From assembly GCA_905207535.1 (NCBI GenBank), contig CAJLLX010000004.1, positions 1 to 44,059 of the forward strand: a stretch of 44,059 nt of DNA, read 5' to 3'. The notes below the pieces were generated by a model. That model worked only from the letters and a program-made list of their open reading frames with translations. It searched no databases and was not told where the DNA came from. A program made the translations under genes and the position numbers. Shown here one piece after another: positions 27,814 through 36,217 of the stretch (the stretch's first letter is position 1; every line of letters starts with the position of its first letter). Origin of the DNA: an uncultured Muribaculaceae bacterium (GTDB lineage: Bacteria > Bacteroidota > Bacteroidia > Bacteroidales > Muribaculaceae).

Positions 27814-27853
27814 AAAGATGACACCGGAAAGACATTTTTTCGGTGTCATCTTT
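27814..27853 (+). terminator. Rho-independent terminator of the restriction-modification operon
   Basis: Perfect 13-bp stem AAAGATGACACCG (27814-27826) with CGGTGTCATCTTT (27841-27853), 14-nt loop, T-rich 3' arm, 11 bp after the Mod stop. Confidence 0.8.
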
Positions 27854-27983
27854 GTTTCCGGCCAACCTAATCTAAGGGAAGAACGGCGCCCCACTTCCTA
27901 AACCGAATCAGGCCAAATCTGCTGAAATTTTGCCGGGGATTATTAAAAAACTGAAAAGGGAGGAGGTTTGAGGCGGGGCAGTA

Positions 27984-28014
27984 TTGACAATGCGGGAGAA
28001 ATTGCGTATCTTTG
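27984..28014 (+). promoter_or_regulatory. Promoter of the gliding-motility-domain gene
   Basis: TTG at 27984-27986, 20 bp, then TATCTTTG at 28007-28014, with the start codon 27 bp downstream. A clean Bacteroidetes promoter. Confidence 0.75.
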
Positions 28015-28040
28015 TAAGATACCCAAATTAGAAATCCCCG

Positions 28041-29438
28041 ATGAACGATTTACTGAAATATATAGCCCTCAAACCTGTGAAAGATATGGCCTCCGATGCG
28101 CTGAGATGTCTGACATTGGCGGCTGTGGTGGTGGCGACGACGTTCGCTGCCGGCGCGGCTCTGACTTTCAACAATGTGCCGGGAGGCTACGAGGTGATAG
28201 AGGAGACTCCGGCGGCGTCGACCGGGCTGGAGAGGGTGTATGTGGTGTGGAACACCGGGCGCTCGCAGGCACAATACCGCGCGGCATCGGCGTCGGCCAC
28301 CGTGCGCTGGTACCGCTTCAGCAATCTCGGCGGCGGTTTCGCCGAGGAGATCCCTTCATACCGCAACGGCGACATCAGCTATATCAATCTCACTGAGGAG
28401 GATATGGGCTACATAGTGGAGGAGGGCACCGCGCGCAGCTGCTACTGGGTGGTAAACTACTCCAACCATATGGCCCACCTGACGCAGATAGAGATAGCAC
28501 CCGACCAGACGGAGTGCGACCGCGTGACCCTCACGGTGGGCGAAGCGGCGCCCCGCATCGCCTACTACACCATCAACGGCATGCAGCAGACCCTGAGCCG
28601 CGACCTGAAGCTGACCTACAACTCGCTGGAATACAGCGAGGAGCAGCAGCAATATGTACCAACCGTAGTTGAGAAGACCCTCGAGAGCGCTTCGGGCAAC
28701 ATCCACACCGACCAGCCCCTCTGCGAGACCTATTTCACCCTCAACGGCGACCGCTTTTTGGAACGCTGGGGGATGGAGCAGCAGGCCGTGAGCCCCTCGA
28801 TGGCTCCTATTGCGATAGCTGTCACCACCTCTGCCGAGGAGAGCGAGCGGCAGAACGACAACGAGCAGCGCGAGGAGGGGAGCGACGCCATGGGCGGCTC
28901 GGGCCCCGTGACCATCCTCTTCAAGGCGGCTGTCACCGATGCTGTGGTCTACAAAGAGTGGCAATTCTCGCGCGACGCCTCGTTTGAGGTGATAGACCTG
29001 CGCATCCAGGAGACCGAGGTTGAGCATGTGTTCAACGAGCAGGGCACCACCTACGTGCGCTTTGTGGCCGGCAACGACAGCGGATCGTGCGACTACTACT
29101 CCGACACCTACACCGTGTACATCGGCGAGTCGCGCCTCGAGTGCCCCAACGCCTTCTCGCCCGGCGCCTCGGAGGGAACCAACGACGAATGGAAGGTGTC
29201 GTACAAGTCGATCATCAGCTTCGAGTGCAGCATCTTCAACCGCTGGGGCCAGCTGATGTGCCATTTCACCGACCCCTCGAAGGGATGGGACGGAAAATAC
29301 CGGGGCAAACTTGTGCCCTCAGGTGTCTATTATTATGTGATCCGGGCCAAAGGCACCGACGGCAAGGAATACAAGAAGTCGGGCGACATCAACATCATCA
29401 AGTTTAAGAACGAAAGCCGCACCGGCTCCTCCGAGTGA
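28041..29438 (+). CDS. Gliding motility-associated C-terminal domain (CHU_C, T9SS type-B signal) protein
   Basis: Predicted exported protein of 465 residues. The last ~85 residues form the CHU_C/gliding-motility C-terminal domain: CPNAFSPGASEGTNDEW, then FECSIFNRWGQLM, GWDGKYRGKLVPSGVYYYVI and KSGDINIIK. This domain is the type-B sorting signal of the type IX secretion system in other Bacteroidetes. A hydrophobic segment CLTLAAVVVATTFAAGAA (about residues 23-40) is the likely signal peptide; an internal ATG at codon 16 would place it closer to the N terminus and may be the real start. The middle (50-370) is beta-rich with a charged low-complexity stretch (SAEESERQNDNEQREEGSD) and no domain I recognise. 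The lytic transglycosylase gene follows 90 bp later. Confidence 0.85.
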   Translation: MNDLLKYIALKPVKDMASDALRCLTLAAVVVATTFAAGAALTFNNVPGGYEVIEETPAASTGLERVYVVWNTGRSQAQYRAASASATVRWYRFSNLGGGFAEEIPSYRNGDISYINLTEEDMGYIVEEGTARSCYWVVNYSNHMAHLTQIEIAPDQTECDRVTLTVGEAAPRIAYYTINGMQQTLSRDLKLTYNSLEYSEEQQQYVPTVVEKTLESASGNIHTDQPLCETYFTLNGDRFLERWGMEQQAVSPSMAPIAIAVTTSAEESERQNDNEQREEGSDAMGGSGPVTILFKAAVTDAVVYKEWQFSRDASFEVIDLRIQETEVEHVFNEQGTTYVRFVAGNDSGSCDYYSDTYTVYIGESRLECPNAFSPGASEGTNDEWKVSYKSIISFECSIFNRWGQLMCHFTDPSKGWDGKYRGKLVPSGVYYYVIRAKGTDGKEYKKSGDINIIKFKNESRTGSSE

Positions 29439-29528
29439 CCCTAAGGACACACTTTCAACCAAAAATATGCCTCCCGGAATGATTTTCGGGGCATACGTAT
29501 CAACGAAATCCAAATATAAGCAAGCAAA

Positions 29529-30599
29529 ATGAAATTCAAACTGTTACTACTGCCTCTGCTCGCTCTGACCCTCGCTGCGGGCGACGCTTTCGCCGCCCCC
29601 GCAGCCAAGAAAAAGCCGGCGAAGGCCAAAACCACGATAACGGCACCCAAGCCGGCGGCCAAAACGGCTGCAGCGGCCCACAAACCGGCCTCTACAGCCC
29701 ACAAAACCACCGCCGCACGCAACAACCTCACCCAGCCGATGCCCGCCGTGGTGAGTCCGCCCATCCCGAAAAAGATAGAATTTGCCGGCGAGACGATAGA
29801 CTTCGACCGTCAGGACATGTACGAGCGTCTCGACCGCGAGCTGAGCCAGATGTGCTACACCCACTCCTCCACCATGCTGATGCTCAAGCGGGCCAACCGC
29901 TTTTTCCCCGTCATGGCGCCGATACTGCGCAGCAACGGGGTGCCCGAGGACTTGGTGTATCTGGCATGCATCGAGTCGACGCTCAACCAGCGCGCCTACT
30001 CCCCCGCCAAGGCCGCCGGCATATGGCAGTTCATGCCCTCCACGGCCAAGCAATACGGCCTTGAGGTGAGCGACTATGTAGACGAGCGCTACAACATAGA
30101 GAAAGCCACCGCCGCCGCGGCGCGCTACCTCAAGCAGGCCTACAACAAGTACGGCAACTGGGAGTCGGCCATGGCCTCGTACAACGGCGGCCAGGGTCGC
30201 GTGAGCAACGAGCTCGAGGCCCAGATGGCCGAGTCGGCCTTCGACCTCTACCTCGTGGAGGAGACCTCGCGCTACCCCTTTCGCGTGTATGCCGCCAAGA
30301 CCCTCATGCAGAATCCCGGCAAGTACGGCTACCGCCTGAAGCCCGACCAGTTTTACGCTCCGCTGCGCTACACCGAGGTGACCGTCGACTCCACCATCGA
30401 CGACCTCCCGTCGTGGGCCGTAAGCCAGGGCACCACCTACGCCCTGCTCCGCGAGTACAACCCCTGGATACGCGGCAAAAAGCTGCCCGTGGCCGCCGGA
30501 AAGACATATACGATAAAAATCCCGAAGAAGGAGAGCCTCTCGAAATCGGGCAACACCCTCACCAAGAAACAGCTATACAACCAGAACTGGACCGACTGA
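29529..30599 (+). CDS. Lytic transglycosylase, MltD-like
   Basis: Exported murein-cleaving enzyme of 356 residues that would cut the MurNAc-GlcNAc bond with anhydro-ring formation. A signal peptide (MKFKLLLLPLLALTLAAG, cut near AFA-AP) is followed by a Lys/Ala/Thr-rich low-complexity linker to about residue 75. The SLT domain has catalytic E149 in LACIESTLNQ, the AAGIWQFMPSTAKQYGL motif and AMASYNGGQGRV. The C-terminal ~60 residues (GTTYALLREYNPWIRGKKLPV) look like a diverged LysM-type peptidoglycan-binding repeat. It stands between the gliding-motility-domain protein and uvrA. Confidence 0.9.
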   Translation: MKFKLLLLPLLALTLAAGDAFAAPAAKKKPAKAKTTITAPKPAAKTAAAAHKPASTAHKTTAARNNLTQPMPAVVSPPIPKKIEFAGETIDFDRQDMYERLDRELSQMCYTHSSTMLMLKRANRFFPVMAPILRSNGVPEDLVYLACIESTLNQRAYSPAKAAGIWQFMPSTAKQYGLEVSDYVDERYNIEKATAAAARYLKQAYNKYGNWESAMASYNGGQGRVSNELEAQMAESAFDLYLVEETSRYPFRVYAAKTLMQNPGKYGYRLKPDQFYAPLRYTEVTVDSTIDDLPSWAVSQGTTYALLREYNPWIRGKKLPVAAGKTYTIKIPKKESLSKSGNTLTKKQLYNQNWTD

Positions 30600-30653
30600 C
30601 ACCTCACATCCCCCCCACCACCTGCAGTCGGGATAAGAGATACGACATACAAA

Positions 30654-33524
30654 ATGCAGAATACAGCCAACAGCACACCCTCCGCCCCCGCGCCCGCAGC
30701 AGCGATGCAGCATCTCGACGTGATAGGCGCACGGGTGCACAATCTGAAAAATATCGACGTCACCATACCGCACGGCTCGCTCACGGTGATCACCGGCCTG
30801 AGCGGCAGCGGCAAGTCGTCGCTGGCCTTCGACACCATCTATGCCGAGGGGCAGCGCCGCTACATCGAGACCTTCTCATCGTATGCCCGCAATATGCTGG
30901 GCAACATGGAGCGCCCCGACGTCGACAAGATATCGGGCCTCTCGCCCGTCATCGCTATAGAGCAGAAAACCATCAACCGCAATCCGCGAAGCACCATAGG
31001 CACCACCACCGAGGTCTACGACTATCTGCGTCTGCTCTTCGCCCGTACCGGCGAGGCCCGCAGCTACCTCTCGGGCGAGAAGATGGTGAAATATACTGAG
31101 GAGAAGATAGTTTCGGTGATACTCGAGAAATATCAGGGACACAAAGTGTACCTGCTCGCACCGCTGGTGCACAACCGCAAGGGACACTACAAGGAGCTCT
31201 TCGAGCAGCTGGTGAAGAAGGGATTCCTCCACGTGAGGGTCGACGGCGAACTGCGCGAGATCACCTACGGCATGAAGCTCGACCGCTACAAAAACCACTC
31301 GATAGAGCTGGTGGTGGACAAGCTGAAAGTGTCAGCCAAGGACGACGCGCGCCTGCGCGACTCGGTGAGCGCCACCCTCAAGCAGGGAGGCAAGCAGATG
31401 ATGGTCTACGACCTCGACACCGAGACCACCGCCCACTTCAGCCAGTCGCTCATGGACCCCACCACCGGCCTGAGCTACCGCGAGCCCGCGCCTCACAACT
31501 TCTCCTTCAACTCCCCGCTCGGCGCCTGTCCCCACTGCAAAGGGCTCGGCACGGTCAACATCGTGGACCGCTCGAAGATCATACCCGACGACCGCCTGAG
31601 CATCCACGACGGTGCCATAGTGCCGCTGGGCAAGTATAAAAACTCCATGATTTTCTGGCAGATAGCCGCCATATGCGAGAAATATGGCTGCGGCCTGAAG
31701 ACCCCGGTGAAGGATCTGCCCGAAGATGCTCTCAACGACATACTCAACGGCACCCCCGAGCGGCTGCAGATCAAGTCGGAGACCCACTCGATCTCCAACT
31801 ATTTCCTCTCCTACGAGGGTCTGGTGAAATACATCGAGATGCAGCAGAGCGACGACGCCGGAAGCGAGGCGCAGAAATGGAGCGGCAAATTTTACTCGCG
31901 CCTCGAGTGCCCCGAGTGCCACGGCGACAGGCTCAACCGCGAAGCGCTCCACTTTTTCGTCGACGGGAAAAACATAGCCGAGCTCTCGCGCCTCGACATC
32001 ACCGACCTGCTGGAGTGGGCCGACAGCGTGGAGGAGCGCCTCGACACGCGTCAGCGCACCATCGGCCACGAGATACTCAAGGAGATCCGCAGCCGCCTGC
32101 GCTTCCTGGTGGATGTGGGGCTGGGCTATCTGGCCCTCAACCGCAACTCCGCCACCCTCTCGGGCGGCGAAAGTCAGCGCATACGCCTTGCCACACAGCT
32201 CGGCTCGGAGCTGGTGAATGTGCTCTACATCCTCGACGAGCCCAGCATCGGCCTGCATCAGAGCGACAACCGGCGGCTCATAGAGTCGCTCCAGCGTCTG
32301 CGCGATGCGCGCAACAGCATCATCGTCGTGGAGCACGACAAGGAGATGATGCTCAGCGCCGACTACATAGTGGATATCGGTCCCAAGGCCGGCCGCAAAG
32401 GGGGCAACGTGGTGTTTCAGGGCACCCCGCAGGAGATGCTCGGCACCGACACCCTCACCGCCGGATACCTCAACGGAAAGCTGCAGATAGAGGTGCCCGC
32501 CGTGCGCCGTCCCGGCAACGGCAAGACCCTCGAGCTGCTGGGATGCACCGGCCACAACCTGCGCAACGTCGACTTCAAGCTCCCTCTGGGCACCTTCACC
32601 TGCGTGTGCGGCGTGTCGGGCAGCGGCAAGTCGTCGCTCGTCAACGGCACCCTGCAGCCCATACTCTCCAACAAATTCTACCGCTCGGCCGAGGAGCCGC
32701 TCCCCTACCGCGAGATCATCGGCATGGAGAATATCGACAAGATTGTCACCGTCGACCAGTCGCCCCTGGGCCGCTCGCCGCGCTCCAATCCCGCCACCTA
32801 CACCGGCGTGTTCTCCGACATCCGCTCGCTCTTCGTGGGCCTTCCCGAAGCCAAAATCCGCGGCTACAAGCCCGGCCGATTCTCCTTCAATGTGGCCGGA
32901 GGGCGCTGCGAAGCCTGCAAAGGCAACGGCTACAAGACCATAGAGATGAACTTCCTCCCCGATGTGCTTGTGCCCTGCGAAGAGTGCTCGGGCAAGCGCT
33001 ACAACCGCGAGACCCTCGAGGTGAGATTCAAAGGCAAATCCATCGCCGATGTGCTCGACATGACTATCAATCAGGCCGTTGAGTTTTTCGCCGTGCAGCC
33101 CAAGATCCTCAAAAAACTGAAGATACTTCAGGAGATCGGCCTCGGATACATCAAGCTAGGACAGCCCAGCTCCACCCTCTCGGGCGGCGAAAACCAGCGC
33201 GTGAAACTCGCCACCGAGCTCGCCAAGCGCGACACCGGCAAAACCCTCTTCGTGCTCGACGAGCCCACCACCGGCCTACATTTCGAGGACATCAAAGTGT
33301 TGCTCAACGTGCTCAACCGCCTCGTGGACAAAGGCAACACCGTGCTCGTCATCGAGCACAACCTCGACGTGGTGAAGAGCGCCGATTACGTCATCGACAT
33401 GGGTCCCGCCGGCGGCAAAAACGGCGGCCTCATCATCGCCACCGGCACCCCCGAGCAGATCGCCGCCACCGCCTCCCCCACCGCCCCCTTCCTCCGCGAA
33501 GAGCTCCCCCCCGCAGCGCAATGA
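30654..33524 (+). CDS. uvrA: Excinuclease ABC subunit A
   Basis: Damage-recognition ATPase of nucleotide excision repair, 956 residues. Two ABC ATPase units are visible: Walker A GLSGSGKSS from residue 48 and GVSGSGKSS from 653. There are two signature/Walker B pairs (LSGGESQRIRLATQLG with LYILDEPSIGLH; LSGGENQRVKLATELA with FVLDEPTTGLH). Zinc modules are present, CPHCKGLG from residue 292 with CPECHGDR from 419, and CEACKGNGY with CEECSGKRYN in the second half. Insertion-domain and length features fit a housekeeping UvrA. A short Ala/Pro-rich stretch precedes the core; an internal Met at codon 18 (MQHLDVIGARVHNLK) is a plausible alternative start. It is convergent with the acyl-CoA ligase gene. 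Confidence 0.96.
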   Translation: MQNTANSTPSAPAPAAAMQHLDVIGARVHNLKNIDVTIPHGSLTVITGLSGSGKSSLAFDTIYAEGQRRYIETFSSYARNMLGNMERPDVDKISGLSPVIAIEQKTINRNPRSTIGTTTEVYDYLRLLFARTGEARSYLSGEKMVKYTEEKIVSVILEKYQGHKVYLLAPLVHNRKGHYKELFEQLVKKGFLHVRVDGELREITYGMKLDRYKNHSIELVVDKLKVSAKDDARLRDSVSATLKQGGKQMMVYDLDTETTAHFSQSLMDPTTGLSYREPAPHNFSFNSPLGACPHCKGLGTVNIVDRSKIIPDDRLSIHDGAIVPLGKYKNSMIFWQIAAICEKYGCGLKTPVKDLPEDALNDILNGTPERLQIKSETHSISNYFLSYEGLVKYIEMQQSDDAGSEAQKWSGKFYSRLECPECHGDRLNREALHFFVDGKNIAELSRLDITDLLEWADSVEERLDTRQRTIGHEILKEIRSRLRFLVDVGLGYLALNRNSATLSGGESQRIRLATQLGSELVNVLYILDEPSIGLHQSDNRRLIESLQRLRDARNSIIVVEHDKEMMLSADYIVDIGPKAGRKGGNVVFQGTPQEMLGTDTLTAGYLNGKLQIEVPAVRRPGNGKTLELLGCTGHNLRNVDFKLPLGTFTCVCGVSGSGKSSLVNGTLQPILSNKFYRSAEEPLPYREIIGMENIDKIVTVDQSPLGRSPRSNPATYTGVFSDIRSLFVGLPEAKIRGYKPGRFSFNVAGGRCEACKGNGYKTIEMNFLPDVLVPCEECSGKRYNRETLEVRFKGKSIADVLDMTINQAVEFFAVQPKILKKLKILQEIGLGYIKLGQPSSTLSGGENQRVKLATELAKRDTGKTLFVLDEPTTGLHFEDIKVLLNVLNRLVDKGNTVLVIEHNLDVVKSADYVIDMGPAGGKNGGLIIATGTPEQIAATASPTAPFLREELPPAAQ

Positions 33525-33557
33525 TAACGCCACCCTCGCCATCCGGACGAAAAACAA

Positions 33558-33594
33558 GGCGTTGTGCCAAAATTATGAATTTTGACACAGCGCC
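33558..33594. terminator. Hairpin between convergent uvrA and acyl-CoA ligase
   Basis: A 17-position stem (33558-33574 with 33578-33594) with one G-U pair and one mismatch around a 3-nt loop, made of a GC base (GGCG) and an AAAATT/AATTTT top. It lies 34 bp from each stop codon and probably ends both transcripts. Confidence 0.6.
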
Positions 33595-33627
33595 GTTCGT
33601 AAATTGTTGATTTAATGGCAGGGGAAA

Positions 33628-35304
33628 TCAGGAATAGAGGAAGCGCTTGATGGATTTCTTGGGGGTCTTTTCGAACTCCTGGGAGGTGAGCTGGATGTGG
33701 TCGACGCGCTCGTAGGGGGCGACGAGGGTGTTGAGCTCGGTGCGGTTGTGCTCCATGATGGGCTCGAGGGCTTCGAGGTCGACGCCGTCGGCGTCCATGC
33801 GCTCGAAGTCGGGGTAGACCAGGGCTGTGAGGCCTTTGCCGCGCTCTACGATGAGGCTCTCGTTGACGTAGGGCATGTTGTTGAGCTTGGCTTCGATCTC
33901 TTCGGGGTAGATGTTCTGACCGGTAGCTGAGAGGATCATGGTCTTGTAGCGTCCTTTGATGAAGAGGGTGCCGTCGGCGCTGCGAGTGCCCATGTCACCG
34001 GTATGCAGCCACCCCTCGGCGTCGATGGCCAGCTCGGTGGCGTCGGGGTTGCGGTAGTATCCCTTCATGCGGTCTTGCCCGCGCACGCATATCTCGCCGG
34101 GCACATGCTCGGGGTCGGGGCTGTTGACCTTGCTCTCCATGTTGGGTAGGGTGCGGCCGCAGCTCGAGGGGATGAATTCGCGCCATGGGGTGTAGCTGAT
34201 GAGGGGTCCGCACTCGGTCATGCCGTAGCCCACGGTGAAGGGGAATTTGATACGGTGCAGGAATTCCTCCACCTCGCCGTTGAGAGGCGCTCCGCCGATG
34301 ATCACCTCCTCAAACTCGCCTCCGAAGGCCTCCACGAGTTTTTTGCGGATTTTGGAGTAGATGGCACCGTCGATCAGCGGGAGGGCCAGCGCCCAGCGCA
34401 CGGCACGCTTGGTGATCATGGGCACAATCTGCTTACGGTAGATCTTCTCGAGGATCAGGGGCACGCAAATCACCAGATTGGGACGCACCTGCCCTAAGGC
34501 GCCCAGCAGGAGGCGCGGCGTGGGTGCCTTGCCGAAGATGGTGATGAAGGTGCCGGTGGCCAAAGGCACCAGCATGTCGAAGGCGCAGCCGTAGGCATGG
34601 GCCAGGGGGAGGAACGACAGTGCGCGCGAGCCCTCGTAGTGGAGGCGCGAGCGGATGCCGAACATCACATTGCCCAGCAGATTGTCGAACGTGAGCATCA
34701 CGCCCTTTGAAAATCCGGTGGTGCCGGAGGTATAGTTGATTTCGGCCACATCGTCCTTCGCCACCTTGGGGTAGACCACATCCTCGGGGGTAAATCCGTC
34801 GCGATATTTCGAGCGGAATCGGCGTGTGAGATTGCGTATCACCCTCTCCATGCTCTCCTTCCCCTCCTCGGTGCGCTCGGCGAGCACCTTGCGGGTCTCA
34901 AGCGAGATGACGGCCATCAGCCCGGGAAGCTCGTCGAAATCGAAAGTCTCCCAGATGCTCTGGCTGAGGAAGAGCACCTTCGAGCCGCTGTGGTTGACGA
35001 TGTGCATGGCATCGTTTGGGTTGAAGTCGGCCAGGATGGGCACAATGGTGGCGCCGTAGGTGATGGTGGCCATATACACGATGACCCAAGTGACGGAGTT
35101 TTTGCCCATCACCGCCACCTTGTCGCCGGGACGCACGCCTATCTGGCTGTAAAACATGTGAATGCGGGCGATGCGGCGTGCAAATTCGCCATAGTTGAGC
35201 ACCTCGTTTGAGCCATATTCGGCCAGCGCGGGGAGCGACCAGTTGTGTCGGAAACTCTGTTGATATACTTCGAGAAGATTCTCCTGATAGTAGTTGCAAT
35301 CCAT
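33628..35304 (-). CDS. AMP-dependent long-chain acyl-CoA ligase
   Basis: Activates a fatty or other carboxylic acid to its CoA (or similar) thioester through an acyl-AMP intermediate. The adenylation signature YTSGTTGFSKGVML is present, followed by PLAHAYGC, the GYGMTECGPLISY motif and TGDMGTRSADGTLFIKGRYK, with the C-terminal lysine in KTPKKSIKRFL. From ATG 35304 (MDCNYYQENLLEVY) the protein has 558 residues. An ATG at 35388 in the same frame would add 28 residues, but these overlap the promoter at 35359-35389, so 35304 is preferred. It is the last gene of the minus-strand block but has its own promoter. It could serve phospholipid synthesis or scavenging; the substrate is unknown. Confidence 0.88.
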   Translation of the reverse strand: MDCNYYQENLLEVYQQSFRHNWSLPALAEYGSNEVLNYGEFARRIARIHMFYSQIGVRPGDKVAVMGKNSVTWVIVYMATITYGATIVPILADFNPNDAMHIVNHSGSKVLFLSQSIWETFDFDELPGLMAVISLETRKVLAERTEEGKESMERVIRNLTRRFRSKYRDGFTPEDVVYPKVAKDDVAEINYTSGTTGFSKGVMLTFDNLLGNVMFGIRSRLHYEGSRALSFLPLAHAYGCAFDMLVPLATGTFITIFGKAPTPRLLLGALGQVRPNLVICVPLILEKIYRKQIVPMITKRAVRWALALPLIDGAIYSKIRKKLVEAFGGEFEEVIIGGAPLNGEVEEFLHRIKFPFTVGYGMTECGPLISYTPWREFIPSSCGRTLPNMESKVNSPDPEHVPGEICVRGQDRMKGYYRNPDATELAIDAEGWLHTGDMGTRSADGTLFIKGRYKTMILSATGQNIYPEEIEAKLNNMPYVNESLIVERGKGLTALVYPDFERMDADGVDLEALEPIMEHNRTELNTLVAPYERVDHIQLTSQEFEKTPKKSIKRFLYS

Positions 35305-35345
35305 TTTCAATCGTAGGTTGTGGGGGAGAAGAGACGGCAAAAACA

Positions 35346-35379
35346 GGCCGGAATGTGACAAAATTAACACATTCCGGCC
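35346..35379 (-). terminator. Terminator-like dyad for the truncated GH92 gene
   Basis: Perfect 12-bp inverted repeat GGCCGGAATGTG/CACATTCCGGCC (35346-35357 with 35368-35379) with a 10-nt centre, 19 bp past the stop of the upstream minus-strand gene. On the minus strand it is followed by TGTTTTTGCC, a short T run. It may also serve as an operator, since it surrounds the next promoter's -7 element. Confidence 0.6.
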
Positions 35380-35389
35380 GAATTTCAAA
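35359..35389 (-). promoter_or_regulatory. Promoter of the acyl-CoA ligase gene
   Basis: On the minus strand TTTG (35389-35386), 19 bp, then TAATTTTG (35366-35359), a full match to the Bacteroidetes consensus. The -7 element occupies eight of the ten bases in the loop of the inverted repeat 35346-35379. The preferred start codon is 54 bp downstream. Confidence 0.7.
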
Positions 35390-35398
35390 TTATCTGGA

Positions 35399-36148
35399 TC
35401 ACTTTTTCTTGAATTTGAGACCTTTCAGCAACTGATTGTGGCTGATACGGTAAGGGAGCCGCCACTGCCCGTCGGTGATCTCCTCGATGTAGGGGGAGGG
35501 AGACTGAGGGTTCTCCACCTCAATGACAAGCTCGCTCTGCGGATAGTAATCCTTGTCGAGATGTATGGTCACCTTGTCGAATGTGGGGGTGGTGAGGGTG
35601 TAGGTGGGGATACCGGGGATGTCGGGATAGAATCCCATCATCGAGAAGATGGCCCAGGCCGACATGGTGCCGGCATCGTCGTTGCCGGGGATGCCGTCGG
35701 GGGCTGTGGTGAAATATTTCGCCAGCAGCTCGGGGATGAGCTTCTGAGTGCGCCACTCCTCACCCTTGATTTGCGAAAAGAGATAGGGATAGGCGATGTC
35801 GGGCTCGTTGGAGGGGTCGTAGTTGCCGCGGTCGAAGACGCTCTGCAGGCGGTCGGTAAACTTCTTGGGTCCTCCCATCAGCTTCACGAGGCCGGGGATG
35901 TCGTGGGGCACATAGAAGGTATAGTTCCATGCATTTCCCTCGTGAAAGCCGGGCGAAGGTTCGAAATTCTCCCCCTGTCTGGGGTCGAAGGGGGTGAGGA
36001 AAGTGCCGTCGGGGAGCAGCGGGCGCAGCGTGCCGAAGTTGGTGGTGCCGATAAACGGATTCACATATTCGGTGAATCTCACTCCGGCCTCCTGCGCTCC
36101 GGCCGTGAGGCCGAGGGCACAGGCAGCCACAGCAAAGAGATGTTTCAT
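35399..36148 (-). pseudogene. GH92 alpha-mannosidase with a large in-frame internal deletion
   Basis: Reads as an intact 249-residue frame, but GH92 enzymes have about 750. Residues 1-18 are a signal peptide and 22-40 the N-terminal GH92 motif (YVNPFIGTTNFGT). At codon 41 (base 36028) the sequence jumps to LRPLLPDGTFLTPFDPR, which in the full-length neighbour at 41274-43568 lies near residue 540. About 490 residues are therefore missing, including most of the N-terminal beta-sandwich and the start of the catalytic barrel. The C-terminal part is well kept, including HEGNAWNYTF (with the Glu seen in the paralogues) and GNDDAGTMSAW. It could be secreted but is unlikely to be an active mannosidase. 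It lies 69 bp downstream of the GH130 gene. Confidence 0.8.
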
Positions 36149-36168
36149 GCGCTATGCAGAAATATTAT

Positions 36169-36201
36169 GTATGACCCGGCGACTTAACGCCCGGGTCATA
36201 C
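36169..36201 (-). terminator. Hairpin after the GH130 gene
   Basis: An 11-bp perfect stem (36169-36179 with 36191-36201, core ATGACCCGG/CCGGGTCAT) around an 11-nt loop, 16 bp past the GH130 stop on the minus strand. It is followed by an AT-rich tail. It may reduce readthrough into the truncated GH92 gene. Confidence 0.55.
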
Positions 36202-36217
36202 TTATGGATAAAAAATG

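Noticed and set aside
33525..33627. CRISPR-like or mobile-element inverted repeat between uvrA and the ligase
   Set aside because: It is a single imperfect hairpin in a convergent gap, explained as a shared terminator. No repeat array, transposase or target duplication.
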